Shown one piece after another: positions 35,901 through 47,780 of a DNA stretch of 64,000 bases (the stretch's first letter is position 1; each line of letters opens with the position of its first letter). The position numbers and the translations under genes are program-made. The stretch comes from Adiantum capillus-veneris (lineage: Eukaryota; Streptophyta; Polypodiopsida; Polypodiales; Pteridaceae), in the NCBI GenBank assembly GCA_014529385.2, contig CM043966.1, positions 140,850,211 to 140,914,210 of the forward strand. Direction: 5' to 3'. The notes under the pieces were generated by a model, which was given only the letters and a program-made list of their open reading frames with translations, had not been told where the DNA came from and did no database searches.

Positions 35901-38255
35901 TTACAACAAGTGGCAAAGCATGATCCATTGCAATGGGATGACAAGTGTGAAGAAGTGTTTCAAGAGGTGAAAGAGGTGTTAGGGGGGTTGTCAGCCATGC
36001 AGGCTCTTGATTGGGAGAAAGTTTTTTATGTAAATCCATCAGTAGGGGATGATGCCATTGGAGCCATGCTATTGCAAAAGGGGAAGGGCAGCCATTATAT
36101 GAGGCTAGTGTATTGTGCAAGCCGAGTGAAGTTGGTAGCGGAGAGAAAGTTATCGGAAGTAGAGCTAGTGATGGCCAGTGTAATATTTTCTTGTCGACGA
36201 TTTCGTCATTACTTGCTACCACGGCCTTTTGTTTTCTTGACGAGTTATGCCTTTTTGCCACAGTTAATTAATGGTACTATCATGTCAAATGTGGTGAAGA
36301 AATGGGTAATTGAGCTGCAAGAGTTTGAGTTCTCTTTTCTAGTGGAAGATAGTACAAGGGCTACCCTAGCTGATTTGTTGACCTACAAGGAGAATCCCCT
36401 TATTGTTAAGGAAGAGGTGGTGAGAAAGGTAGTTGAAGAAGTGCCACAGATCAGCAATGCACATGTGTTGTTCTTTGATGGTTCATACAGAAAGAGCCAT
36501 GATGCAGCTTCAGGGGGTATAGCACTTTATGATCCAGAGGGGAAGCTAGTATGTAAGAGAGGGTTCAAATTGGATGCGCATAGTAACAATGAGGCTGAAT
36601 ATGCTAAATTGGAAGCCGGATTACACATTTGTTTGAAGCATGGGGTTCAAAGGTTGAGCATAAAAGGTGATGCCTTGTTAGTGGTGAAGCAAGTGCTGGG
36701 TGTGTGGAAGAGCAAGAACAGCTCATTGAAGGAGATGTGTTTCAGAATTAAAGGCATGTTAAAAAAGTTTGAAGCATGGAGCATCAGACACATTGAACGT
36801 GCTCTAAATGGGGAGGCACATGAAGCAGCTCAAGGCATGATTGGGGAGCTATTTGTGTTGAGGACCAACTTACCTCTTTACCATGGTCGGGAAAGTTTGG
36901 CTCAAGAAGAGGAGTTTTTGATAACAGGAATCATTCCAAAGGAGATTCAGAAGTCTAAGAAGTATGGCTTTGTGCATAGAGCATACAGGTACAAATTGAT
37001 TGGTGATGTCTTATACATGAAAGGGGCTGATCTCGTGTTGAGACGTGTACCTTGGCGGGAGGAGCTTTACAGAGTGTTGGAAGAGAATCATGAAGGCGCA
37101 TGTGGTGGCCATTTTGCTCTAAAGATCACCTTGCATAAGATTTTGCAAGAGGGGTATGTATGGCCTAGTTTGCACAAGGATGTTCACCATTGGTGTAGGT
37201 CTTGCAATAGGTGTCAAGCATCTGGGAAGAGAGTGTTGAAGCTAGAGCTACGAAAAACCATTATGGCGTTTGATGTGTTTGAAAAGTGGGGGATTGATGC
37301 AATAGGCCTGTTACCTATCACAAGCAGGGGCAAAAGCTATATCTTGACGGCAGTGGACTATCTCTCTAGATGGGCAGAGGCTATAGCTGTAAAACAGATC
37401 ACTGCAAAGGATGTGGCAAAATTTGTGTATGATGAAATATGTTGCAAGTTTGGGGTGCCATTAGAGCTACTTTCAGATAAGGGGCTAGGATTTAGAGCTA
37501 AACTGCTAGACTTCCTATGCACAAAGATGAAGATTAGGCACCAGCATACCACTCCTTATTACCCAGAGTGTAATGGCTTAAATGAAAGATTCAATGGTGA
37601 GTTGGTACAGATTCTTTCGAAAGTGACAGAGCACCAAGGAAAGAATTGGGATTTGGAATTGCCTAGTGCGTTATGGGCTTACCGTACTTCGGTGAAGACA
37701 GGTACAAGGTTTACTCCATTTCATTTGGTGTATGGAAAAGAAGCACTATTGCCTGTGGAAGTAGAGTTGCCTGCAGTCAAGATGTTAGAGAAGTTGCTTG
37801 GGCCGCCTAGTGATGCATTCAAAGAGAGGCTCTTGCAGTTACAAGAGGTCCAGTTGGATAGGATGAGCGCATTGGAGCATTATGGGCAGATGCAGGATAA
37901 GGCTTTGACAAAGATAAATGAAAAGGTCAAAAGTAAGGGTATCAAGAAACATGACTTGGTTTTGCGCTACAACAGTAAGCTGGATAACACCTTCCAAAAG
38001 AAGTTTCAAATTAAGTGGGAAGGCCCTTTCAAGGTAGTGCAGTGTTTCCCGAATGGTACATATCAGCTGGCTAACCTGGATGGTGTTCTACATAAGTCAA
38101 GGGTAAATGGGTTGCGTCTTAAATTGTATCATGCTAGATTGATGATGGTGGAGCAAGATGAGCTGTCTGTGGAGCAAGCAATGTTGGTGAAGGATGAGGA
38201 GACCTGTGATGCGGCGAGTCTCATATCTCTCTTTGCTGCTGCTGATCATGAATGA
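32904..38255 (+). pseudogene. Gypsy B Gag-Pol polyprotein, three nonsense codons
   Basis: ATG at 32904 (GCCATGG context, MAFSYPEFHGRSDED) is preferred over an upstream non-ATG opening. The frame has 1784 codons, with stops TGA 34728-34730, TAA 35247-35249 and TAG 35652-35654. The order is Gag; knuckle CYNCGELGHISPQC (33768); protease VDGGAQICVI and ILGRPWLRAV; RT with VCVDFKPLN and FMDDFCVYS; a worn RNase H (FYVNPSVGDDAIGAML, Asp replaced); and a second RNase H (FFDGSYRKSHDAASGGIALY, NNEAEYAKLEAGL, IKGDALLVVKQV). Integrase follows: HHCC near 37090-37215, D in WGIDAIG, D in LLSDKGL, E in GLNERFNG. It ends with a GPF module. No chromodomain is seen. Confidence 0.95.
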
Positions 38256-38266
38256 TCTAGCAGGCT

Positions 38267-38283
38267 AGGGGATGGGCAAATTA
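38267..38283 (+). other. Gypsy B polypurine tract
   Basis: AGGGGATGGGCAAATTA ends one base before the 3' LTR. Confidence 0.7.
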
Positions 38284-39426
38284 TGTCAGGAGTTTTTTGG
38301 AACAAGGGATTGCGCATATGTATATACACATGCATGGTGCATCAAATAAAGGATTTCCCATTTTCCTTAGCTAGGTGGTTATGTGGGGCCCACATGTGTA
38401 CAAGTAGGACAGGGTATACATAGTGCATCGATTTTCACTATTACCAGTACCACTGTGTTTTTCTACAATAATGAGGAGTTTATAGCATGTAAAACTTCTC
38501 GAGGAAGCTATCCGCGGGCCGAGGACGTGAGGTCAGCAGGTGCGTCAGATGGCATCTAGTGGCGTCAAGAGGGCGAACGAGGTCAATATTTGCACGCGGA
38601 TGAGGACGGACACAACATGGGTGTTTTCTTGTGAGAGTTATGCAGAAAGGTCATCATTAGGACCACTTTTTGGGGCCACTTCAGGTGGTGGTGAGATGCA
38701 TTATTGGAAAAAAGCTGAGTGCCCGGTGTGCGAATGATGCAAAAAAGGTGACAACTATGCACTGCGAGGTCAGTTTTTGGCCTGTTCGGGGTCCGTTTGA
38801 GGTCATCTAAAAGGCCAAGGGTGCCCAACTAATAAAGCTAAGTGTGAGAACTGAAAAAACAGAGAGAAGACCAGAAAAAACGTGGAGAAGAGAGGAGGAA
38901 CAGCCGTAGGTGTGTTTTTGGTGTTTTTGGAGCCTGTTTTGGCCGTAAACTGCTCATCCGAGGTCGGATTTGAGCATTTTGACATTGTAAACTGGGGTTT
39001 TGGGCCGTTCCGAACGCGATGGCACTGTCCATTTTTCCAAATTCCTCACTCTTTTCCTGCTGTTTTTCTGTGTAAGTTTCTCCTATGAGCGAAGTTTCTG
39101 CTCTAGTTGGTGATTGTATCTGGTATCTTTCACCCATATTTTGTGAGCTATTTGCCCCATTGGTGTTGGCCCAAGCTCATTTGTATCTAAACATCAGAAA
39201 TTCTCCTCTTTTGAGCTGAGTTTTTTGGGGGGGGTGTGTGTGTGTGTGTCTGTGTGGAGTGGGCAAGTGGATAGTCTCTCTCCTCTCACTCAAGAGGTGT
39301 GTTCCCTGTCTCGGCCAGGTGTGTTGTGTAAGCCGAGTGGTGCCCCCTAGTGTGTGTGTGTATCTTCCCAAGAGTGTGTGTCGGGTCGTTATAGAGGCGC
39401 TGTGTGTGTTTTCATCCCGTGCCACA
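38284..39426 (+). repeat. Gypsy B 3' LTR
   Basis: Matches 30704-31843 with about 33 substitutions counted by eye plus microsatellite length differences. ATGT follows. Confidence 0.9.
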
Positions 39427-39630
39427 ATGTAACTCATCAGTCAAGTTTAAGTCCTTGACTTGTTCTCTTTTCGTATTAGTAAACAGCCTCACCATAACCA
39501 GTGGTCAAGGTTGCAAACTTGCTTTAATTTATAGTAAGAAAACTGAAACTAAAGAAATAAATTCTTAATAATTGGATTTCTTGGTGCTAGAGTATGCACT
39601 TTTCATATCCTTTAGCACAAGATTATGCTG

Positions 39631-39753
39631 TGTAATCTGCCTCTCCTCGTGGATACTGAGAGTAGCATAACTGTTGTAATTTGCCTATCCCCTTGGATAT
39701 TGACATTAGCATAATTGTTGTAATCTTCCTATCCCCTTGGATACTGACAGTAG
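39631..39753. repeat. 44-bp tandem repeat, three copies
   Basis: Units start at 39631, 39675 and 39719 with TGTAAT, followed by CCTATCCCCTTGGATA in the second and third. The last copy is incomplete. Confidence 0.8.
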
Positions 39754-41756
39754 TGAGGTGTCTGAGATTCCCCACAGTTTACAGATAGTCTTCCAAATGA
39801 CTGGTAAATAAATGACAATGGCATGAATAACCATCTTGGTTAACTTGAAAGATCCACACGCACCCAAACCAAGAAGATCCACAAGCACCCAAACCGAGCC
39901 ATGGCCTCTATTGGTGAGTGGTAGATCCAAACATAATCTCATGGAGATACTACACATAGAGTGAAAAATGCTTGATAAGCAACTATTGTGATGAATACGC
40001 ATGCCGCTCCAAATCAGCCTTTGCTAACCACTAGGGCCCATAACACCTAGTGTGCATGCATTTAGCAAAACCAGATCTGAATCTGTATATCCATGATTAT
40101 CTTTGCCAATACTTATGGCTAATGTGATGCTCCTAGCACACATTAAAGAGGAATGTAAATAGTTCTAAAAAGAAACTAAATACATTCCGCTACAATCATT
40201 TGAAATCCTTGTTGAAACGTTTGAAACATTAAGTACTTCTAGGTACAAACAATGAAACTTTTTCAGTAACAACTCATAGCCGTGCATAAACAACCATCTG
40301 TTACTGTTCTTTAGCAGCACTTGTACCTTAACAAGTCATTCTCAGTATCCGGAAATTTCTGGCCACCACTAAAATTGTTTGTGATACTACGTGCTGAAAA
40401 TGGTCTAGAAAATGGATTCAACTAGCACCTAGGGACTTTGTCATGACACATAATTGAAATAGTGGGTGCCAGTGTCAGTCCCAGAGACTCATACTCTCCA
40501 CATGTGGAATATGTGGCATGTAAGGGTGTCTGAAAAAAGAACATCCTTCAAGTACGATATGTACTTGTGCATGGAGGTAACTGCAAACACTCTACGATGG
40601 GAGTGAGAGGATCCTCATTACACTTGCTCCAAACTGGCTAAAATGAACTTCTTGAGTTCCTATACCATGTTGTATCCCATGTGACAACATGTGCCAAATA
40701 AAACCCTACAAATGGGTCCATAACTGCATAATGCAAAAGTTTATTTTGGACACTACAACCCAAATTTTTGGGTTCTTACATGACCTTGTTATCTCTCTTA
40801 AGAGCAAAAATGGATGAAAGCATTCAAGCTTAGTCATCCAACTTGAAAAAATCAAACAAAGCATATGAAAAAATGGAAATAAACCAAATCATATGCATAT
40901 CTAGAGTTTGAACACCGTGTTCACTTACCTGTAGGCAAAGGCACCTGCCCAAAGTTCTCGCCTGCAAAGGTGCAGGGACACTAATTGAAAATTAGTGAAA
41001 TGCAAGTAGTATTACACATATAACCATGGGTGTTGCCTTTGCAATCCAAATCCCTTGGCTAATAGCGACATTGTCAAACCCATTCGGTAGACTTTTGTAG
41101 GAAAATTGTGCAACTAGCAGCCGGCCCTTGGCCTGTGTCCATGACCCCCCTTGAGTTTGACCTTATGACTTCGGAAGCTTAAAAGTATCCACTACCCCAT
41201 GGCAGTTGGGGGACTTCTTTCCTTGAAAGCACAACTGTGAAGGTTCCAAAAATGGATCATCAAAACTGAATAAGTGATTTAGTAATCACGAGCTGGGGCT
41301 TATCCCAAAACTGTACTCATATAGACACTCGTATTCACAATGGGATTGTGTCTAGACCCAATCTAGGAGTTTTGTGAACAGTTGTGCTGTCTGGATTGCT
41401 TGCTTCATCTATATACCTTAGTAGAGAGATGTATTTACCTTAGTAGAGAGATGTATTTACGAGTTTGATACTTTAAAAAACTCAACTTGATCTTCACACT
41501 CAAAGTGTGAAATGCTAAAATAACACCCAAAAAAGCAGTAATGGCAAGACGTTGGCTTATAAAAATCAATGGGTACTCAACTGAATAGATTTGTTTGATC
41601 TTGAAAGCAATTACCGAGGGATTAAAAATAAATGAATCATAGCCATTCCAAAATAGGTGGCAAGAGATGGCTCTTAGCCCTTCCTATTACCATATTGACA
41701 TAGAGAGATTTCAATAAATTTATGCCTAGTTTTACGTTTCCCGCATAGAAGTTGGA

Positions 41757-41881
<125 letters not shown>

Positions 41882-42654
41882 TGTGCTAAGGAAAACCCCT
41901 TAGTCTAATGTGTTGTATGCCCTTGCAAATTCTCCAGTGCAGACCATGTCTATGTCATAGCTTATCCTATAAGCGTACAACAGTGGGCATGTACAACGCT
42001 CTTGTAGAGAGATGTACCAGAATTCACGTCTAGACCAACCTAGCGTATATGTGGCCATGATTGTACTAGGGTGAAGTATGTATGGCATTTTGACGTCGAA
42101 TAAACATAAAAAATGTTTTAAGATATCAATAACATATCTCGTCTTTGACAGAGTAGTTAGTGTGATAGCGGAACTAGAGATAGTAATGAGATGGAATTAT
42201 GTCAATCTCATTGGAATGCCATGCACATAGAGGTGTAGGTGACATTGACGGCCTCTACCGATTGAGCCGATACCTAAAGTGTCGTGCACTATCGGGCATG
42301 GATACATCATAATTTTGCTTTGCCTTACGTAAATTGTGAGCTTATATCTACACATTTTCAAATGCCCAAAATAGTGTGCCGATGTCGTTGAGTTGAACTC
42401 ATTGGCATGATCATGGCATGAGTTAAAAGCCTGTTGACCGCTGGGTCAACAACACAACATAACTCAATTTTCGTACCAAAGTCTTATCTTTTGCGAGTTA
42501 TGAAATGCTGCGGATTATGGCTATAAACGTCATTTGTAATGAGTAGTTACTCTAGTTTCAGAAGCCGGGGTGCAATGGCACTTCCAGATTGTAAATACAA
42601 AGCCATGTGGCCCTTTCAACCCCATTTTTTTGGTTAAACCTAAGGTAATCTTAG

Positions 42655-42663
42655 TATATAAGG
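42655..42663 (+). promoter_or_regulatory. Copy A LTR TATA box
   Basis: TATATAAGG, within TTAGTATATAAGGTACC, is conserved in the 3' LTR near 55580-55590. It would start transcription within the LTR, upstream of the chimeric reading frame. Confidence 0.5.
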
Positions 42664-42730
42664 TACCTAGGTCATTTTCTAAAGGAGACTTTAATCATAA
42701 TCAAAACTTTAGCGCTGCCGTCTACTGTGT

Positions 42731-44170
42731 GTGAGAGAGAAAGAGAGTGAGTGTGAGCTTTATCCTCTTGCTACGCCCGGCTCGCTCAACACATTAGAGA
42801 TCCGACTGCAGCATTGCTATAGGCTCGAGGAGAGCTACACAACAACGCCAAGCATTCCACGCGAGACAAAGCGCACACGCCGACGCATCTACCTCAGACA
42901 TATGGAAACCATAACAAAGATAAACTTGAGGGACCATAGCTATGGGGATGTGACGAGAACACCGGTTGAGGAGTTTGATTCCGCCACAGTAGCAGGATCA
43001 GAACTTCCAACTTGGTTAGGTAAGCCTAAAGAACTATGGATGTGTGGAGATTCACAATGTGGCAGCTTGAAACTTGAGGAATGTATCCTAGAGGGGGTTA
43101 TAGAGGATATGGACTATATGCCAGGACCATTTCCTGAAGAAGAGTTAGAGCCTTTTGGATGGGAACACATCTTGGCTACTCTAGACGTGTGTGTCGTGGA
43201 GGATGCTCCCACAACAAAGTCTGGTGATGAAAATGGCTATGATGTCGTTCCTTATTTTGCAGTGAGTGTAATCAAGGAAAATGAAGAGAACCAGACATCA
43301 ACAAGCTCTCGAAATAAGGAGCAAACAAAGAAATGTGGAGAATCAAAAGATGAAGAAGACGACGAGTTCTATGACTCTGTAGAACACTTCGAGCTTCCAG
43401 AAGATCAACGACCCGAGAATCAATGTCATGGATACATGAATAAAGTGCATCAAAAGTGGATTCCAAAGTCCTCGGTGAAGACACAGCCACCACAAGCATC
43501 CTCATACATGGCTCCTAATAAGGATGCAAAGACTCAGCTAGGAGGAATATGACCAAAGCAACGAGCTAACAATGCTCTAATCAATGGGCTAGAAAAGTCC
43601 TCCAAGAAACTACCACCCACGAGCAAACAGACAGTAATTTTCCACTACTAGCCAAAAAATCAAGGGAAAGTACAAGAAGTCAACCTTGCTGAGGATAGTA
43701 GCGATAGTGATGAATCTTACGACATCCCCTATCATCAACTCAGGCCATCACTATCACCAACCCCTTCAGCAACAACCATGACAGGTCAAAAGAAAAGGAC
43801 AACAAGTCAAAGCCAAAAAGCTCGACAAATCTGGATACCAAAAAGCCAGATCGGCCAAAAACAGATATGGATCAAGAAGACAAAGATCTCTAATGACAAA
43901 TCACAAGATCCAACACCAAAACAAAAACAAGGAAAGCGTGCACGAACGGGTAAGAATATCACAAAGTCGCAAGCTTTCACAACTCAGGTTTGGGCTCCAA
44001 AGAAGTTGATTCAAGCACAAAAAAGTCAGGAATTCATTTGGATTCCAAAACAACCACAGTATCAACTTTCAAAGCCTAAATCCCATCCCCAACCAAGCGT
44101 ACAAGGGCTGAAGCAAAGACCACTATTGAACCACACAACAAAAAGGTGGATCCCAAAGAAGTCTCCTTAA
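42731..44170 (+). pseudogene. Copy A chimeric ORF: LTR-encoded start fused to W-x-P-K tail
   Basis: An open frame begins in LTR sequence (GTG at 42731; the first ATG is 42902, after the fusion) and enters the post-protease region of B at 42893. It carries an acidic middle (EENQTSTSSRNKEQTKKC, DEEDDEFYDSVEHFELP) and then W-x-P-K motifs: KWIPKSS, IWIPKSQ, VWAPKK, IWIPKQ and RWIPKK. Stops are TGA 43550-43552, TAG 43649-43651 and TAA 44168-44170. The first two also occur in B; B reads through the third. It has no catalytic domain. The function of the tail is unknown. Confidence 0.6.
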
Positions 44171-45214
44171 ACACAAACGAAGCATGGGCAAGTATGGGTT
44201 CCCAAACGAGAGCCAACAACAAAACAACCAATAATCGCAAAGAAATGGGTCCCAAAGAAGAACAAAAAAACTGCTGTCAGTGCATCGCCGCTTGAATTCT
44301 TACAATTCTTCCTACGATCACAGTACAGTTGGAAGAGAGCAAGTCGCTTCAATGAAGCAAAGATACAGGAGCTTCAAAGACCATTACATTGCTTAGAATA
44401 GGAAGCCTCGCCAACAAATTCCAATAAGCAAACTGCTTATACCCACATCTTGCACAACATAAATCTTTTCCATGCATTGACTGTGTATGCATAATAGGGC
44501 TACATTACAAGGCCTGCATAGGCACAACTTTTAATTGCCCAAGAACAACACATACCCTTTGCGATACCCTCTCATAAAGGATGACTCCAAATAGGAAGGG
44601 GGGAGGCATTCTGAATGCAGACCTAACATTATGACTATTAGAGGGAAATGTTTTGTGAGATGCATTGAATTTTTGCGTTTTATTGTGATAATTTTTTGAT
44701 GAAATTTAGAGTATATGCCCTCATAGTAGTGTTACAGAGGAGTATGGGACAAAATCCATATATGAGCCCCTAGGGACATGTGTATAGTGTACATAGCATT
44801 TAGATTTCTATTTGAATGATTTTTCTTTTGTTGAGTTGTTTTAAGATTTTCTTTGTTTATTATTAAGAAAAGATTTAGAGTAGTTGTTGGTGGTCGAGTG
44901 ATTTGTGAGGTGATAAAAGCGTTTACTAGTCCGTGTGTGGCAGTGAAGCATTTTTCTACTCATAGATGCAAAACCCCATATGATTTGTAGGAGTATCTTT
45001 AGGTAAGTGATCCGATTCTGATCTAGAGCTATTCAACACTGAATTATTTGCTAAAGTGCTTGATTGCATTTGAAATCACGGATAAGTGTGCTTTTGAGGG
45101 TAAAAATGCATTATACAAGCTTTTGTGCATATTTTTGTATGACTGACTGATGCTGTGCATATAAAAGAGCATTTGCAAGGGTTCTGTGAAGAAAACCTGC
45201 AATTCTGTAAATAT

Positions 45215-47093
45215 AGGCATCCTTCGCGTAGGATGTCTCAAGGGGGTTCTGGAGACCAAATTTGAAAATTCTGACTACACCAGTGTGTTCAGAAGGGGGG
45301 GTTTACCCTAAGTATACATTGAAACTATAGTTTTGACCAACTCTTGACACCCAAAAGACCAAAGACGGAGTGTCAAAAATGCGAAAACAAGAAACTTAAG
45401 ACTCTGAGCACAATTTTGCATAAAAATTGGTAGGAATGCTTGAAAAGTAGTGCTCAGGACTTGGGGATGCCTGTGGATGAATTCTGCCAAAAAATTCATC
45501 AGTAGACATCCTACACGTAGGATGTCTAGAGAGTGATTCTGGAAGCAAAAATCAAGTTTTGACATCATACCCATATTCTGCATATTGTGTTGGACACACA
45601 CACCAAAGCTCATGTCATTTGGACATATAGACTGAGAGTTAAGGGGATGTTACTCTTTCAGAGAAATATTTTTCCAAAAGTGGTGATTCCGAGCAATTTT
45701 GACATCCAAAATTTGTTGTGATCACATATTCTTGTTATATCCATCAAGAAGCACCTTGGGTAGAAACAGAAGTCCATTCTGAGAAAAAAGACATCCTACA
45801 CGTAGGATGTCTACAGGGTGATCTGGTGGAAATTTTCAAAATCTGAGGTTACCAGTGTGTTTAGAATGTAGGTTTTACCCTATTTTCACCTAGAAAGTGG
45901 AAATTTGACCAAATTTTGACAGATCAAAGCCAAAAGACGAGAATTGCCAGACATCCTACCCAAATTGTGCCCAAGGCATAATTTTGAGACCAAACCATAG
46001 GATGACTCCATAGGCATGTTCTAAATGTTGTATTGAGTGCATGTGATAAATTTCATCTCACTTGGGTCAGTGAAAGTGAAGATTGAACAGACTTTAGCAT
46101 TTTTTACTGAAAAAGGCAAGAATAGCTAGTTTTGGGATCTTTTGACATCCAAACTCAAATCTAAGCATACCAGTGGGTTGGTGAAGACTAGGGGGATCTT
46201 TGGTCCAAGTTTGGGTTCCTTCTGAGCAAAAAGACATCCTACGCGTAGGATGTCTACTGCATGATTCTGAGACCAAAATTCTATTGTGACCATACCATGC
46301 TGTCATATAGCCTTAGATAAGCCTCCTAGGCAAATTTGGTCCAATTTGGAGTTGATTTGACTTGGGAATTCATCAGGACAGACATCAGGCTTTTGGAACA
46401 AATTCTTGATCATTTGACCAACCTATAGGTGTCAGAATCAAAAAGTAAAAATAGCTGTGAGCTTAGCACATCAAGGGGAAGCTACAGTGCAAGTTTGAGC
46501 TGAAACAGAGCAAAAAGACATCCTACGCGTAGGATGTCTCCAGGGTCATAAAGTGGTCAAAATTCTACTTTGGCTATATAGGGAGGTTCTAAGTGTCTCA
46601 AGGATTCCAGAACTTTTTTCAGAAGTGAAGTTGGACCTTGTTTGGCCTATTTACCAAGCAAAGACAAAAATTGTCAGACATCCTACTCTTGGAGTGCACT
46701 AGAAGCTTATGCAGCCCAAATCTTGACCTCTTGGCATCAAAATTCAATTTTGAGTATACCATTGGGTTGCTGAGCACTAGGAGAATCTTGGGATCAAGTT
46801 TGGACAAAATATGAGCAGTTAGACATCCTACGCGTAGGATGTCTCCAGCTTGATTTAGGACTCCAAACCAACCTATGAGCACACCACTGTGATCAGCACA
46901 TCAAGGAGAAGCTGGGGTGAAAATTTCAAGTCATTCCGAGAAAAAAGACATCCTATGCGTAGGATGTCTCAAGGCCATTTTTAGGTCCAAATCAACCTCT
47001 GAGCATACCATTGTGTTTTTGGACTTAAGGGGAGTCTCTGGACCAAATTTTGTTAAATTCTGAGCATATAGACATCCTACGCGTAGGATGTCT
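45215..47093. repeat. Array of eight 24-bp palindromes
   Basis: Copies lie at 45215-45238, 45504-45527, 45789-45812, 46232-46255, 46516-46539, 46821-46844, 46946-46969 and 47070-47093. Each is the 12-base arm AGACATCCTACG joined to its reverse complement. Those at 46232, 46516, 46821 and 47070 are perfect. Those at 45504, 45789 and 46946 differ by one CpG transition in the centre; the first copy differs by two changes. Spacings are 289, 285, 443, 284, 305, 125 and 124 bp, near multiples of 125-150. Lone half-arms occur near 45950 and 46676. Flanking sequence recurs in diverged form (AACCAGTGTGTT-like and TTTGACCAAATTTT-like wording). Confidence 0.95.
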
Positions 47094-47554
47094 CTACGCC
47101 AGTTTTAGGGTGCAACTGAAATTTTGACCATATAGAAGTGTTCACAGTGTCACAGAGATCCCAAATCTTCTTTTAAAATTGAATTTGGACTCATTTTGAC
47201 CGTTCTAAACTGCATTTCACGTTTTGGCCATAACTTTCACAAACGGTATCGGATCGGAAAAGTTTTTATATCAAAACGTAGCCTGAGAGCGGCTCTACAG
47301 ATCTTAGAGCAAAACATGAACTAAACATATGCCAACAGCATCCATTTATTTCATATTTGAAAAAAACGTCGTTTGAGGCCTCAAAATTCATCCGCAAGTT
47401 AGGGGTGTCTGAAAGCGACAATTTGCGAGAATTGTGACGAAACGGTTGTAGTTTTGGACATAGTTTCGACTTTTCCCTAACCAAAGAACTTGAACACAAT
47501 GGACTAAGTATACTTGAACCAAGCAAAAGCTCTTAACACTAGAATGGTAACAAG

Positions 47555-47780
47555 ACACTTAGCTCTCCCTACAAGCACCAAAACATGTTGAGAACTATGA
47601 AGTCCTAACCTCTAGCCATCTAAACCTCACAAACATGAAGTTTAAAGTGGTATAGTTGCCAAAAATTGAAAAAAAACCAAAATTAACACTTTTATGATTT
47701 TTTAACACTTAGCTCTCCCTACAAGCATCAAAACATGTTGAGAACTATGAAGTCCTAACCTCTAGCCATCTAAACCTCAA
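47555..47780. repeat. 150-bp direct duplication
   Basis: ACACTTAGCTCTCCCTACAA and the following bases, about 75 bp in all, occur at 47555 and again at 47705 with one or two differences. Both are followed by CCAAAATTAACACTTTTATG-like wording. Confidence 0.85.

Larger units (their letters stand above)
30704..39426 (+). mobile_element. Gypsy B: Tat-like element with two RNase H domains
   Basis: An 8723-bp element has LTRs of 1140 and 1143 bp, about 97 percent alike by eye, with ATGT on both sides (30700-30703 and 39427-39430). A TGGCGCC-type primer site follows the 5' LTR at 31850. A leader of about 1 kb precedes one 1784-codon gag-pol frame with three in-frame stops. A purine tract precedes the 3' LTR. 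The extra RNase H between the usual RNase H and integrase is the hallmark of the Tat lineage. The target duplication is only four matching bases, so the outer border could be off by one. Confidence 0.9.
42432..45035 (+). mobile_element. Copy A: chimeric LTR with inserted internal sequence of element B
   Basis: The first 461 bp (42432-42892) equal bases 1-461 of the LTR at 55359. The next about 1983 bp (42893-44875) equal 52204-54188 of element B's internal region. The last 160 bp (44876-45035) equal the final 160 bp of that LTR (56233-56392). The joints show short shared sequence: TAC at the first, GATT at the second. No direct repeat matches across its two ends (AAGCC left, ACACT right). It is either a separate rearranged copy or the altered 5' LTR of element B. 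Identity to B is very high, so the event is recent. Confidence 0.85.

Noticed and set aside
38101-38255. Chromodomain at the end of Gypsy B integrase
   Set aside because: After the GPF module the remaining residues are acidic and short, without the aromatic cage pattern of a chromodomain.
39706-40130. Integrase or RNase H gene on the minus strand
   Set aside because: The resemblance (DLPLTNRGH, HGYTDSDL) is short, falls in different frames and would mix gypsy and copia families. It is kept only as a note in the spacer entry.
42432-45035. Copy A as a complete independent element with target duplication
   Set aside because: The flanking five bases (AAGCC and ACACT) do not match, and no primer site or purine tract lies inside it in the usual places.
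45215-47093. CRISPR array or bacterial-type repeat-spacer system
   Set aside because: The repeats are palindromic, the spacers are of unequal length and related to each other, and the context is plant retrotransposon DNA.
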